Assembly: GCA_001414325.1 (NCBI GenBank)
Contig: LLKB01000001.1
Span: 997,699 to 1,061,698 of the forward strand
Length of the DNA: 64,000 bases
Direction of reading: 5' to 3'
Source: Butyribacter intestini
GTDB lineage: Bacteria; Bacillota; Clostridia; Lachnospirales; Lachnospiraceae
The position numbers were made by a program, and so were the translations under genes. Positions 35,194-45,505 of the stretch are shown here, one piece after another (position 1 is the first letter of the stretch; the number at the start of each line of letters is the position of its first letter). The notes under the pieces were generated by a model. It worked only from the letters and a program-made list of their open reading frames with translations. It had not been told where the DNA came from and searched no databases.

Positions 35194-36066
35194 TTAAAGA
35201 TTTAATTTTCGTTGTACAAGTTCTACATATTCTTTTACTATATCATGTTTTGAACAATTATACAACATTCGTGAACCGACCATTTCTTCCAGTTCATTAA
35301 AAATAAGTCTGCCGTCTTTTGTAAGTATAAAATCTATTCCTGCCATTTTAAGCTCATCTTTTCCGAAAGCTTCAATAAAATTTCTGATAAAATTACGCTG
35401 TTTTTCATCCGGAAAATATTCTGAGACACTTCCACCAAGAGAAAAATTTGACTTAAAACCGTCTGTTCCATGCCTTAATACCGCCGCATATATCTCGCCA
35501 AATAATATGTAAACCCTTATATCGTTGCTGTCACTGTCTATGCGTTTTTGCAAGATGCAGTCATGTCCCTTAAGCTTTTCATATACACAACTTTCCAACA
35601 GAAAAACTTCACTGCCGCCGTGTCCGTCAACAGATTTAATCACATAATCATTTCCGTTGTATTTATCTGTTGTCTGTTTTAGCTCATCGGCTTTTACAAA
35701 AACCGTATCTGCTATCCATTCTTTTTGATTTTCCGGTTCAAAACCTTTTCTTTTAAAATAATCTTTCAGATAACAGTAAGTCTTGTATTTGTTATTTCCA
35801 AGTTCAGTTATCTTAGAGGAATGAAAAACTTTTATATCTATATCTTCAAATCTTTTGCTTAGCCTGTACTCCCTTGTGCGGTTTATAACAAAAACAGCAT
35901 CATTAAAACTGTTTTTAAACACATCGCCGGACATTGCAGCCGTGACTTCGTAAGATACATATTCTAAAACTATATCATATTTAAAAAACTCTGTCATAAG
36001 CATTTCTATAAAACCGCTGTTTTTCTGAGCTTCTTTATCATAATAAATAATATATGCTGTTTTCAC
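35194..36066 (-). CDS. ATP-grasp ligase (RimK/D-Ala-D-Ala ligase-like), first of a pair
   Basis: The 290-residue protein has the ATP-grasp layout: an N-terminal Rossmann-like domain (MKTAYIIYYDKEAQKNSG), then YVIKSVDGHGGSEVFLLE with the ATP-binding lysine and Gly loop at about 145, ILQKRIDSDSNDIRVYILF, and the Mg2+ site MAGIDFILTKDGRLIFNELEE near 250. Family members join a carboxylate to an amine via an acyl phosphate. A GTG start behind GGAGA is used. A second, different ATP-grasp gene lies 117 bases upstream on the same strand. The pair suggests synthesis of a small peptide-like compound or a protein tail modification; the substrate is unknown. Confidence 0.75.
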   Translation of the reverse strand: MKTAYIIYYDKEAQKNSGFIEMLMTEFFKYDIVLEYVSYEVTAAMSGDVFKNSFNDAVFVINRTREYRLSKRFEDIDIKVFHSSKITELGNNKYKTYCYLKDYFKRKGFEPENQKEWIADTVFVKADELKQTTDKYNGNDYVIKSVDGHGGSEVFLLESCVYEKLKGHDCILQKRIDSDSNDIRVYILFGEIYAAVLRHGTDGFKSNFSLGGSVSEYFPDEKQRNFIRNFIEAFGKDELKMAGIDFILTKDGRLIFNELEEMVGSRMLYNCSKHDIVKEYVELVQRKLNL

Positions 36067-36182
36067 TTGTTCTCCATTCTATATACGCAGTTTTTAGTTG
36101 TAATTATCAAAAGCAGATAGCTGTACAACAATACACAGCACCCGTCAAGGTCAATGTCAAAAGCTATTTTAAATCTATATTT

Positions 36183-37157
36183 TCAGCATGACATTATATA
36201 TTTCATTATTTCATCAGCAACATTTACGCCTGTGCAATCAAATATATTTTTAAAATGAGCATTTGAGTTTACCTCACATACCATATCGGCAGGCATATCT
36301 GCACCATTTGAAAACAATAGGTCAACTCCGGCAAAATCAAGTCCTAGCGCCTTTACCGTATCAGTCGCAAGCTTTATCTCACTTGCATCCGGTTCATAAC
36401 TTTTCATCTTACCGCCATGCGTTATATTGGCTCTGAAATCTCCATCATCTGTATATCGGTACATTGCAGCCACCACTTCATCACCTACGACCTGAAGTCT
36501 TACATCAAATCCACTGCTTTTTTCTATAAACTTCTGAAATATCATAGGTTTTCCGCCTATATCACTGACTCTCTTTTTAAGTTCATCCATATCATGAGCC
36601 ATATATACCTGCATACCAAATGAACCAAAACATTCTTTTATCACAAGCGGAAAACCAAACTTTTCAGCAACTTTATCCAAAAAATTCATGTCCGTATATC
36701 CTATATTTTCGTATGTCATAGGTGCAACTATCGTCGGAATCATTTTTATCTGCTCCAAAGTATCGTGGCAGTCATTCCACTGCCCTATCTTTTCATATGT
36801 TGCGGATTTATCATCACAGTCAGCTATCGCACGGATATTGTTATAAATAGGAATGTTAATCTTTTTGCATATGTTCGTGAACTTCTTTCCAAGTCTTATG
36901 TCTTTATCCCAGAAAAGGATAAACCTGTATTTTCCAAGAGTTTCGATAAGCTCTTTGTCAAAAGAAGTTCCATACGAACACAGAAATTCGGAATTTCCCA
37001 TGAGTTCAAGCTTTATATCGTAAGTCTCGGCGGCGTTTTTAAGCCATTTATAATGCGTTAGAAATTTGCCGCTGTGCAAAAAATCATTATAGATAAGCAG
37101 TGCTTTATCCGAAAACCTGTTACTGTCTGCATATCCATCATTTATGTTGTTTCCCAT
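36183..37157 (-). CDS. ATP-grasp ligase (RimK-like), second of a pair
   Basis: The 324-residue protein reads ALLIYNDFLHSGKFLTHYKWL at the start, then IFWDKDIRLGKK and IPIYNN.RAI.DCDDKSATY, where RimK-type enzymes keep N-x-x-x-I-x-x-C-x-D-K. ATP-binding motifs PLVIKECFGSFGMQVYM (about 182) and FQKFIEKSSGFDVRLQVVG are intact, as is the metal site DFAGVDLLF...CEVNSNAHF. It follows ftsK by 45 bases in the same direction, and the other ATP-grasp gene follows it. It is likely an L-glutamate- or amino-acid-ligase of the RimK/LysX group. Confidence in the family is high, in the reaction low. Confidence 0.8.
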   Translation of the reverse strand: MGNNINDGYADSNRFSDKALLIYNDFLHSGKFLTHYKWLKNAAETYDIKLELMGNSEFLCSYGTSFDKELIETLGKYRFILFWDKDIRLGKKFTNICKKINIPIYNNIRAIADCDDKSATYEKIGQWNDCHDTLEQIKMIPTIVAPMTYENIGYTDMNFLDKVAEKFGFPLVIKECFGSFGMQVYMAHDMDELKKRVSDIGGKPMIFQKFIEKSSGFDVRLQVVGDEVVAAMYRYTDDGDFRANITHGGKMKSYEPDASEIKLATDTVKALGLDFAGVDLLFSNGADMPADMVCEVNSNAHFKNIFDCTGVNVADEIMKYIMSC

Positions 37158-37202
37158 TTTTTCCTCTTTTCTAAACTGTATTATAATAAATAGCTGTTTG
37201 CT

Positions 37203-40200
37203 TTACTGCTGCACAAATCTCTCCGAATCCTGTCCGAATTTTTCTGAGATAGCATCTATCTCATCGTCAGATACCGGCTCCGGTGCATTGCCAAGCATCA
37301 TTTCAAATTCATTTTTGCTCATAAGCACCTTACGGGGTTTTGTTCCCTCTGCCGGGCCTACAACTCCCGCATCATGAAGCTGGTCTATAATCCTTCCTGC
37401 CCTGTTAAATCCAATTGAAAATTTTCTCTGAAGCTGTCCGGCAGCAGCTCTGTCAGACTCTATGACAAATCTGCCCGCCTCCTCAAAATATTCATCTCTG
37501 TCAGATTTTGAATCCCTGTCAGAGTCTTTTGAATCATTTGTTTCATCCTCAACAATTTCAGTAACCTTGTCGTTATACTGAGGTTCTTCATTGTTATTTT
37601 TAAGGAACTCGACTACATCACTGACTTCCTCATCCGTGACAAATGCTCCCTGCACTCTGATAGGTTCTGAATAACCCGATGGAAAGAAAAGCATATCACC
37701 TTTTCCAAGCAGTTTTTCCGCACCACCCCTGTCAAGTATTGTTCTTGAATCTATAGCAGATGATACCGAAAATGCTATTCTTGACGGTATATTTGCCTTA
37801 ATCGTACCTGTTATAACATTTACTGACGGACGCTGTGTTGCGAGCACCAAATGAATACCTGCGGCTCTGGCAAGCTGTGCAAGACGGCATACTGCATCTT
37901 CAACATCTTTTGATGCAACCATCATAAGGTCGGCAAACTCGTCAACTATAACAACTATGTACGGCATCTTTGCAAAGCCCGCCTTTTCAGGATTTTCAAC
38001 TTTCTTTATCTTATCATTATATCCTGCAATATTTCTCACACCAAGCTCCGTAAATTTATTATATCTGTCACTCATCTCTCTAACTGCCCAGTTAAGCGTT
38101 GCGGCTGCCTCTTTTGCATCCGTCACTACCGGACACATAAGATGAGGGATTCCATTATATACGCTAAGTTCAACAACCTTAGGATCTATCATTATAAGTT
38201 TGACATCATTTGGATCGGATTTATATAAAATACTCATTATAAGCGTATTTATGCAGACTGATTTTCCGGAACCGGTTGCACCCGCAATAAGAAGATGCGG
38301 CATTTTACCTATATCTGTAAGGATAAGTTTTCCTGATATGTCCTTACCTACCGCAAAAGTCAGCGGTGACTTAGCTTTTTCAAATGCCTCTCCCTCAAGA
38401 AGTTCCCTGAAATAAACAGAACTTGGTGTAGGATTTGGAACCTCGATGCCAACTGCCGATTTACCCGGTATAGGTGCTTCTATACGGATACTCTGTGCTG
38501 CAAGGCTTAACTTTATATCATCAGTGAGCTTGGTAATCTTGTTTACTCTCACACCCTGTTCAGGTAAAAGTTCATATCTCGTTACTGTAGGACCACAGGT
38601 AACAGCACCCATTTTTACATCAACATTAAAACTTTTTAATGTATCCTGTAATTTTTGAGCAGTCTCTCTAAGTTCAGTGTCACTTAATGAATCATTATTA
38701 TGTACCGGCTCACCGAGAAGCTCTATCGGTGGAAATGCATATGCCCTCTCTATAACAGGTTCTTCCACTTTTGTCTTGTTCAGTGCATTAAATGACTCTG
38801 ATGCCGAAACATAGTCATCACCGCCAAACTTTCCGTGTTTATCAGCTCTTTCAGGCTTTTTATAAGAAACTGCTTCTTTCGGTTCTATAAACAGTGCATT
38901 ATCATTATAATTATCATCGCCATCGTTATTTTCCTCTGCACTCACATTTTCGGCTTCAACATCTGCCTGTGTATCATAACTTTCTACTTGTGTGGTATCA
39001 TATGAATACAGATTTTCACCGACTTCCATTTTATCTTTTTCAGCCGCATCACTCATATTCACTTCTGTTTTTTCTACCGCAGTATCGTCGATGTCTACTA
39101 CTGTCTCTTTATCGTTTTCGTCTTTAAAATGCTTTTCTACTTGTGTATCGTCATATTTTTGAGTTTCAAAATCCTGCATAGAAGCTGCCGACGCTTCTTC
39201 TGCCGCTTTCCTGCATTCTTCCTCTTCTTTGTCCGCCTTTATTATTTCAGGTTTATAATCTTTAGAAAAAGCAGAGTTCTCATATGCTGTACTCTCATTT
39301 ACTATTGTCTCATTTTTTTGGGAATCCTGCTGTTTTAAACTACTCCCAAAACCTCTCCCAAATTTCTGGTTCATCTCTTCCCTGAATATTGGAATCGGTT
39401 CTTTATCAGGCTTTTTTTCATATGATTTTAAATCAGCAGCATTAAGTGTGCTACCGCTTTTTAAAATTGTATCTTTCTTTTGATTTTGTGTATCTGCACT
39501 GCTTTTTTCACTTATACTTTCTGTTTCGTTACTGTCCTTTATAATCTCACTTACATCCGCAGCTTTGTTTATTTTATTTTCTTTTTTTGTTTTTTCTTTA
39601 ATGGATTGCTTCTTTTTCTGTTCATCAAGAAACTTTCCCATCATTTTAAGATCAACCGACTGCATAACATTATCTGAATTTTCCCGTACTCTCTCAACAT
39701 AATCAAATTTGTTCTTGTTTTTTATATTATTTTCACTTGCATGGCTGTACTTTTTGCGTATGTCTGTTTCTTCCTGTTTTTCCTCTTTACACCTGCTTCG
39801 CTCACCAAACGGACTAATTGCTGTTTTTCCTCTAAGCACGGTATATGACGGCTCACTAAAATCAATTTCATCTTTTACTTCTCCATACAATCTTTCCATT
39901 TCTTCTCTGTATGCATTTCTTTTTCTAAGTGCCGCCATAATCTCAATGCCCTCAAAGACAAAAAAACTTAGCAGCAAAAGTGCAAACAGCAAAATACACG
40001 CTCCGACAGAACCACATACTTTTGTTAATAATGAACTTATCCATCTTCCAATAAGACCACCGCTGCTCTTTCCACTCTCAAGAACATCCTGAAGTGTAAG
40101 ATTCATGCACTCAAAATAACCATGATGTAAAACATGGTTTGAAGTATAGTATTCAGTTATAATCTCTTTTCCGGTCAAAAGGTCAGTTATTGCCAGCATA

Positions 40201-40697
40201 CATACAAAGGCTCCAATAATGCCTCCCATTTTTCTGGGAACTCGTCTGTCACCCCTGTTTACCATCGTAAATATATAACCTATAAATATCCCCAGAGGAA
40301 TAAACCATGCTGCCCAGCCGAAAAATCCAAAGCAAATTCCACCAAAAACTCTTCCGACCACTCCGCCAAGTCCAAAGAAACTGATATATAAAAAGACTGC
40401 CACTATTCCTATAACAATAAGTGTAATTCCTGTCTCAAATGCAAGCCTGTCCCTGTATTCAGTCACATCCTGAATTTTACGCTGATGTGTAATATCTATC
40501 TTTACCGGTGTTTTCTTTCTGGTTGTAGTTTTTGCGGCTGTCTGATGCCCTGCCTTTTTTGAAGCTCCCGCTCTCGAAGTTTTCTGTCTGCTTTTTCCTG
40601 AAGCATTGCTTTCAAAAACACTTTCATTTTCTTTTTTATTTTTATCGTTGACCTCAATTTTTTCTTTTGTCATTCTTTTATTTGAAGCCGCTGCCAT
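37203..40697 (-). CDS. ftsK: DNA translocase FtsK/SpoIIIE
   Basis: The 1164-residue protein has four membrane segments at about residues 85-255, a long acidic, low-complexity linker (about 260-690), the RecA-like motor with Walker [14 protein letters not shown] near 808 and Walker [13 protein letters not shown] near 910, and a C-terminal winged-helix gamma domain ([20 protein letters not shown], about 1090) for KOPS/SRS-like DNA sites. It pumps chromosomal DNA through the division or sporulation septum. The linker is longer than in Bacillus SpoIIIE (about 790 residues in total). AAGGAG precedes the ATG. A large imperfect inverted repeat is located directly upstream. Confidence 0.95.
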   Translation of the reverse strand: MAAASNKRMTKEKIEVNDKNKKENESVFESNASGKSRQKTSRAGASKKAGHQTAAKTTTRKKTPVKIDITHQRKIQDVTEYRDRLAFETGITLIVIGIVAVFLYISFFGLGGVVGRVFGGICFGFFGWAAWFIPLGIFIGYIFTMVNRGDRRVPRKMGGIIGAFVCMLAITDLLTGKEIITEYYTSNHVLHHGYFECMNLTLQDVLESGKSSGGLIGRWISSLLTKVCGSVGACILLFALLLLSFFVFEGIEIMAALRKRNAYREEMERLYGEVKDEIDFSEPSYTVLRGKTAISPFGERSRCKEEKQEETDIRKKYSHASENNIKNKNKFDYVERVRENSDNVMQSVDLKMMGKFLDEQKKKQSIKEKTKKENKINKAADVSEIIKDSNETESISEKSSADTQNQKKDTILKSGSTLNAADLKSYEKKPDKEPIPIFREEMNQKFGRGFGSSLKQQDSQKNETIVNESTAYENSAFSKDYKPEIIKADKEEEECRKAAEEASAASMQDFETQKYDDTQVEKHFKDENDKETVVDIDDTAVEKTEVNMSDAAEKDKMEVGENLYSYDTTQVESYDTQADVEAENVSAEENNDGDDNYNDNALFIEPKEAVSYKKPERADKHGKFGGDDYVSASESFNALNKTKVEEPVIERAYAFPPIELLGEPVHNNDSLSDTELRETAQKLQDTLKSFNVDVKMGAVTCGPTVTRYELLPEQGVRVNKITKLTDDIKLSLAAQSIRIEAPIPGKSAVGIEVPNPTPSSVYFRELLEGEAFEKAKSPLTFAVGKDISGKLILTDIGKMPHLLIAGATGSGKSVCINTLIMSILYKSDPNDVKLIMIDPKVVELSVYNGIPHLMCPVVTDAKEAAATLNWAVREMSDRYNKFTELGVRNIAGYNDKIKKVENPEKAGFAKMPYIVVIVDEFADLMMVASKDVEDAVCRLAQLARAAGIHLVLATQRPSVNVITGTIKANIPSRIAFSVSSAIDSRTILDRGGAEKLLGKGDMLFFPSGYSEPIRVQGAFVTDEEVSDVVEFLKNNNEEPQYNDKVTEIVEDETNDSKDSDRDSKSDRDEYFEEAGRFVIESDRAAAGQLQRKFSIGFNRAGRIIDQLHDAGVVGPAEGTKPRKVLMSKNEFEMMLGNAPEPVSDDEIDAISEKFGQDSERFVQQ

Positions 40698-40715
40698 TAA
40701 TTTTCTCCTTTTTTA

Positions 40716-40905
40716 TACATATGTACTCTCAGAATCTTCTCAAAACGAGTCATTTCGGCTGGATTTCTGATATACTGTTTCCATTTTCTCGTCGTACACA
40801 CCTTGTACGCATACATACTTTGTATGTATTGCGAAAATGTTATTGTATATCAAAAATCCATCTCGAAATTCTTCATTCAGAATACTCCGAGAATACATTA
40901 CATTT
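40716..40905. repeat. about 190-bp imperfect inverted repeat upstream of ftsK
   Basis: The left arm (about 40716-40791) and right arm (about 40831-40905) are imperfect complements: AAAATG...GTATATCA.AAATCCA..CGAAAT is shared by the right arm and the complement of the left. The centre is a small perfect hairpin, ATACATAC-TTT-GTATGTAT. It fills nearly the whole gap between the nuclease and ftsK genes and holds no ORF. Confidence 0.6.
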
Positions 40906-40964
40906 CTAATGTTTTAATTATATCTTTTTTTAGGATAATACGCAAGTTTAAAATAACAGACCGC

Positions 40965-41984
40965 TTACGGATTGCATCTCTTACAAGGTTCATATCCTTC
41001 CTTGATAAGTTTTTCCCTATCACCCTTAAAAGATTTTCTGTTTTTTATCAGCGTATCATTTACACTGCTGCATGATGGCAGATGAAATTTTTTCGTATTT
41101 GTATTTAATATATATCTTTGAACTTTTGAAACCTTTTTTCGTGCTGACGAATAACCGTTCTTTCTGTCAGACACCGAACTATTTTCGCTCTTATCTCCCG
41201 ACAGACTGCTTTTTCCTGTAGCATAATCTATAGTTATCTTCGGCTGGACATTATACACAAAGACATTAAAGCATACTCCCCTGCCTTTATCTTCAACAGA
41301 GTAACCCTCCATCTTAACTCCTTCAGCCACAAGATTGTTTCCCTTATATACCGGAGTAACCCTATATAAAACATGGTTATTTGTTCTCTTTACATAATCT
41401 GCGACTTCATCCTCAAAAGGCAGCATTCCCGTCACATTCATATATCTTGTTCCGGTAATGAGATTCTTCTCATTTGCATTTTCTCCTGCAAGCTGGAAAC
41501 CTATAAGATGGCAACGGTTATAGAGATAATTGCCATCAACTATACCTGCATATTTTGCAGTCTGCCAGCCGCTCGGTTTTATCATACCTATACCTGTTCG
41601 TTTTGTAGCCGGCATAAGTTCCTTACATATATTGGCAAATGCAGCACCACATCTTCCAAGACTGTCAAGTTCACTGTAATTTTCAAATATCTGCGTGCTT
41701 TTCTTTTGCTTATTCGTAAAATCAGGTTTGTTATTTGAAATTATTCCGTACGGCTCACCATTATACGAGGTATGTGTAAGCCCACTCTTGCCAGACAGTG
41801 CATTATTTTTAGAATTACTGCTGCTTTCTGAACTGTCGTCTTGCACAGAACTTTCATACCCCGCTGATGAAGTGCTGTATTTATCACTTATCTCGGATAA
41901 ATTCTGGCATCCCGAAAATACAAGCGAGACTAAGAGAAAACTTATAAGAAGCCTGCTCTTAAATTTAACTTTCATATTGTTCAT
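40965..41984 (-). CDS. DNA/RNA non-specific endonuclease lipoprotein with Ada-type zinc domain
   Basis: The 339-residue protein has a lipoprotein signal (LLVSLVFSGCQ, Cys near residue 26), a Ser-rich linker, then an Endonuclea_NS_2-type nuclease domain: GRCGAAFANICKELMP, NRCHLIGFQLAGENANEKNLITGTRYMN with the H and N metal/catalytic residues, and HVLYRVTPVY. The C-terminal 50 residues (RYILNTNTKKFHLPSCSSVN...GYEPCKRCNP) match the Ada_Zn_binding pattern C...CxxC. It should be a surface-anchored nuclease, perhaps for nucleic acid scavenging or DNA uptake. The fusion of nuclease and Ada-like finger is known in Firmicutes. The ATG has GGAGA upstream. Confidence 0.88.
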   Translation of the reverse strand: MNNMKVKFKSRLLISFLLVSLVFSGCQNLSEISDKYSTSSAGYESSVQDDSSESSSNSKNNALSGKSGLTHTSYNGEPYGIISNNKPDFTNKQKKSTQIFENYSELDSLGRCGAAFANICKELMPATKRTGIGMIKPSGWQTAKYAGIVDGNYLYNRCHLIGFQLAGENANEKNLITGTRYMNVTGMLPFEDEVADYVKRTNNHVLYRVTPVYKGNNLVAEGVKMEGYSVEDKGRGVCFNVFVYNVQPKITIDYATGKSSLSGDKSENSSVSDRKNGYSSARKKVSKVQRYILNTNTKKFHLPSCSSVNDTLIKNRKSFKGDREKLIKEGYEPCKRCNP

Positions 41985-42013
41985 CTTTTATATTCTCCGT
42001 TTTTTTAAATAAC

Positions 42014-42058
42014 AAACTGCCATCCAAAATATATCAGATATATCCCGGATGACAGTTT
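42014..42058 (-). terminator. hairpin after the aconitase-family gene
   Basis: AAACTGCCATCC and GGATGACAGTTT pair with one mismatch around a 21-base loop, about 140 bases downstream of the aconitase-family stop codon. The following T-run is weak. Confidence 0.45.
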
Positions 42059-42196
42059 TAAATATTTATAAATTTATCTGTATTGAAACTAAAAGTCATA
42101 TATCACACATTTATAGACAATGTATGACATCAATTTGTGACAAAATATCTTTTATCACAGACATTCTTTATATTTCAATATATAGCTCAGATACAA

Positions 42197-44488
42197 TTAC
42201 ATCTGCGAACGGTAGTAATTGATAAGACATCCCTTAACGATTATCTCACGCTCTGCATCTGTAAGTTTTCCAAGATGAAGCTCAAATTCTTTCATTTCAT
42301 CACCGACAACATATGCCTTGATAGTGTCAATCTTGTCTTCAACTGATTTCTTTATATCTTTTACAAAGATGTAGTCTCCATTCTTGAACGGAAGCTCGTC
42401 CTCATCATAGATAAATGGGAGCATACCCCAGTTGATAAGATTTGAACGGTATCTCTTTGTAGCATATTCTTTTGCAATATTTGCAAAACCACCGAGAACT
42501 TTCTGACATGAAGCTGCCTGCTCACGTGCAGAACCATCACCAGGCTTAACGGCATATATCATACTTCCAATCTGTGTATTTTCCGGCTTAACATCAAATT
42601 TTGCATTTATCTTTTCAAATACATCTTTTACTTCAGGACATGCTGTAAATATATCTTCGCCCGCAACTCTTGCCTTTTCAGCTTTTGCAACTGCTTTTGC
42701 ACGACCTACATACTCAGGGTCTTTACGGGAAAGTGTAAACTCGGCAAGTCCTAAAGGATTTGAACGGAATGATGAAGTTTCTCCTGATGGGATAAGCTCA
42801 TCTGTTGTAGTTACCGGGTCATGTATCTCTGAAACGACTTTGATAACAATATCATCGGTTAGTGCTGACATTGCAGGCCAGTCTTTGATGTTTGGACCAA
42901 ATTTTATCTCAACATCAGAATCCGGTTTTCCAACACCATTGTAAACTCTGTTCTCATAAATAGTGCTGTCAAAGAAGTATTTAGGCTTTGTGAAATCTAC
43001 ATCCACATTTTCTGCCGATGTAAGATAACCCTTGTTTGCCGCTGTTGCCGCAATAGAACGTGCATCCATAAGTGCAACTGATGCTATCTGACCGCTTGTG
43101 ACCTTAGAACCCTCTCTGTTAGGGAAGTTTCTTGTCGAATGTCTGATAGAAAGTCCATTGTTTGGAGGAACATCACCTGCACCAAAGCAAGGACCACAGA
43201 ATGCCGAACGTATAGTAGCACCTGTCTCCATAAGGTCTGCAATCCTGCCGTTTTTAACAAGTTCCATAAATACAGGCTGGCTTGACGGATAAACACTTAA
43301 AGAGAACTCATCCGCACCGATATATTTTCCACGGAGAATATCAGCAGCATCACAGATATTTTCAAATCCACCGCCTGCACATCCTGCAATGACACCCTGC
43401 TCTACATAAAGTCTGCCATTGTGAACCTTGTCTTTGAGAGTGTATTTAACCTTATTATTGTCAAGACTTACAAGTGCTTTCTTCTCAACATCGTCAAGAA
43501 TATCCATAAGATTTGCGTTAAGTTCATCAATAGTGTAGACATTGCTTGGATGGAAAGGCATTGCTATCATAGGCTTAATCTTGCTGAGATCAACATATAC
43601 CATACCGTCATAATAAGCAACTGCATCCGGCTTAAGTTCCTTAAAATCCTGCGGACGCTTGTGAATATCATAGAAATCCTTTATCTTGTCATCTGTTGTC
43701 CAGATTGATGAAAGACAAGTTGTTTCCGTTGTCATAACATCTATACCTATTCTAAAATCAGCACTGAGGTTTGCAACACCATCACCAACAAATTCCATGA
43801 CTTTATTGTTTACATAGCCGTTTCCAAATACTGCTCCTATAATGGCAAGAGCCACATCCTGAGGACCCACGCCCTTATTTGGCTTTCCTGTAAGATAAAC
43901 TGCTACGACACCCGGCATAGGAATATCATATGTACGGTTCAAAAGCTGTTTTACAAGCTCCGGTCCGCCCTCACCCATAGCCATTGTACCAAGTGCACCA
44001 TAGCGTGTATGTGAATCAGAACCAAGAAGCATCTTTCCGCCGCCTGCAAGCATCTCTCTTGCAAACTGATGTATGACAGCCTGATGAGGTGGTACATACA
44101 TTCCACCATATTTCTTAGCACAGGTAAGTCCAAACATATGGTCATCTTCATTGATAGTTCCACCTACTGCACAAAGACTGTTGTGACAGTTTGTGAGAAC
44201 ATATGGTACAGGAAACTTTTCAAGTCCTGATGCACGAGCTGTCTGGATGATACCTACAAATGTAATATCATGCGAAGTAAGTTTGTCAAACTTAATCTGA
44301 AGATTTTCCATGTTGCCTGAAGTATTGTGTGCTTCAAGAATACCATAAGCCATAGTACCCTTAGCTGCCTCTTCCTTAGTGACTTTTTTGCCTGTTTTTG
44401 CTAAAACGGCATCTAAAGCCTGTGCATTATCCTCAACGATCTCAGAACCGTTTACAAGATATACACCGTTGTCGTAAAGCTTGATCAT
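42197..44488 (-). CDS. aconitase-superfamily hydratase
   Basis: A 763-residue protein of the aconitase fold. Seen: the substrate loop [24 protein letters not shown], the iron-sulfur cysteines in [18 protein letters not shown] and [33 protein letters not shown] (CxxC with an R-N-F-x-x-R-E-G-S substrate motif), and a swivel-domain-like C-terminus with [15 protein letters not shown]. It is closer to the YbhJ-type 'hydratase' group than to AcnA or AcnB. It could serve as the citrate-to-isocitrate step of a partial TCA branch to glutamate. The start at 44488 has AGGAGG 10 bases upstream; the frame to 44545 lacks one. No citrate synthase or isocitrate dehydrogenase is adjacent. Confidence 0.82.
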   Translation of the reverse strand: MIKLYDNGVYLVNGSEIVEDNAQALDAVLAKTGKKVTKEEAAKGTMAYGILEAHNTSGNMENLQIKFDKLTSHDITFVGIIQTARASGLEKFPVPYVLTNCHNSLCAVGGTINEDDHMFGLTCAKKYGGMYVPPHQAVIHQFAREMLAGGGKMLLGSDSHTRYGALGTMAMGEGGPELVKQLLNRTYDIPMPGVVAVYLTGKPNKGVGPQDVALAIIGAVFGNGYVNNKVMEFVGDGVANLSADFRIGIDVMTTETTCLSSIWTTDDKIKDFYDIHKRPQDFKELKPDAVAYYDGMVYVDLSKIKPMIAMPFHPSNVYTIDELNANLMDILDDVEKKALVSLDNNKVKYTLKDKVHNGRLYVEQGVIAGCAGGGFENICDAADILRGKYIGADEFSLSVYPSSQPVFMELVKNGRIADLMETGATIRSAFCGPCFGAGDVPPNNGLSIRHSTRNFPNREGSKVTSGQIASVALMDARSIAATAANKGYLTSAENVDVDFTKPKYFFDSTIYENRVYNGVGKPDSDVEIKFGPNIKDWPAMSALTDDIVIKVVSEIHDPVTTTDELIPSGETSSFRSNPLGLAEFTLSRKDPEYVGRAKAVAKAEKARVAGEDIFTACPEVKDVFEKINAKFDVKPENTQIGSMIYAVKPGDGSAREQAASCQKVLGGFANIAKEYATKRYRSNLINWGMLPFIYDEDELPFKNGDYIFVKDIKKSVEDKIDTIKAYVVGDEMKEFELHLGKLTDAEREIIVKGCLINYYRSQM

Positions 44489-44557
44489 TATCAAAATCCT
44501 CCTATTAATTTCGTAATTATTAAATATTATATATGCTAACAGCACAATAAGTCAAGT

Positions 44558-44591
44558 TTATGAATGTAAGAAATAAAAGGCTGAACTGTTA
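44558..44591 (+). repeat. TAACAGTTCAGCC element, extended copy
   Basis: GTTTATGAATGTAAGAAAT followed by GGCTGAACTGTTA and CAAA; almost identical over about 38 bases to the complement of 29946-29984. It lies downstream of the MocA-like gene and upstream of the aconitase-family gene. Confidence 0.65.
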
Positions 44592-44664
44592 CAAAGCCGA
44601 GCTATTACACATATGAATGTAATCTTATAAAAAATGTTAATTGGCGTATAACTGACGGATAACA

Positions 44665-45402
44665 TCAATCCTGAGAATAAATATTAATATCTTTTTCACT
44701 GTCAATATCAAACAATTCTTTCCCGTCTTCAACATCTATATAAAAACATTCATGTCTTTTTGCGACTTTTCTGCCCCCGCTGTCACCGCTTAACTCCAAC
44801 AGTTCAGGGATAAGTTCGCAGGAGAACATACATGGATTTCCTGCTTTTGCCCTATATCTTGCTGAAAATACCTTGTAATCTTTGCTGTTTTTTTCTTCTG
44901 ACAAAATATTTTCATAATCACCATTATTTTTTTCACCATTCGCCAAAAGCATTTTGTAATCTTCACTTTTTTTATCTTGCGATGCTGCCTCGATAAATTT
45001 AAGTATCGTCTTTTCGCTAAGATACGGCTGGTCCGCAACGATAAACAAAAGCCAGTCGTCTTTTTTCAACCTGCCCATCAAACTATTTATCCCTGCTTTT
45101 ATCGTATATGACGCACCGAGCCTGCTATCACCGCAAAACACGGTATTTATATCTTTTCTGCCATCAAGGTCAGCTATTATCCTGTCGTATTGTGTTACAA
45201 CAGTAAGTGTTATGTCGTAATCTATATCTTCGTTTATTTTTCTGCTGCTTACAATATCTGATAACATATCAAGCGTATGTCTGTAAAGCATTTTTCCCTG
45301 CCAGATATGTAAGAGTTTATTACTTCCAAAACGGCGGCTGTTCCCAGCCGCCATATATATAATGTGTATCATATTTTTTGATTTTATATATTTGCGAAAC
45401 AA
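44665..45402 (-). CDS. mocA: MocA/YgfJ-type molybdenum cofactor nucleotidyltransferase
   Basis: The start IIYMAAGNSRRFGSNKLLHIW is the nucleotidyltransferase signature (AAGxSxRxGxxK), and LFIVADQPYLSEKTI is the D-x-P motif II of MocA/MobA/YgfJ proteins; GNPCMFSCELIPELLELSGDSGGRK matches motif III (GNP...GD.G.R). It should attach CMP to molybdopterin for xanthine-dehydrogenase-type enzymes. About 35 residues (138-175) between motifs II and III form an insert with a threefold echo: SEDYKM, NGDYEN, SKDYKV. The start is uncertain: TTG at 45402 or ATG at 45369, neither with a strong site. It is the last gene of the hydroxylase locus. Confidence 0.85.
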   Translation of the reverse strand: MFRKYIKSKNMIHIIYMAAGNSRRFGSNKLLHIWQGKMLYRHTLDMLSDIVSSRKINEDIDYDITLTVVTQYDRIIADLDGRKDINTVFCGDSRLGASYTIKAGINSLMGRLKKDDWLLFIVADQPYLSEKTILKFIEAASQDKKSEDYKMLLANGEKNNGDYENILSEEKNSKDYKVFSARYRAKAGNPCMFSCELIPELLELSGDSGGRKVAKRHECFYIDVEDGKELFDIDSEKDINIYSQD

Positions 45403-45505
45403 TCTTAATTTTATATAAGCAACGTGTGTGAATGCTATTATCTATATCCCTGTTCAATCAATATAGACTAATCCGTCGAAGCTTTTCACCTCAGCCGCCA
45501 GACTA

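Noticed and set aside
38894-40092. Plus-strand reading frames opposite the ftsK linker
   Set aside because: They mirror the low-complexity acidic linker, have no ribosome binding sites and no recognisable protein motifs.
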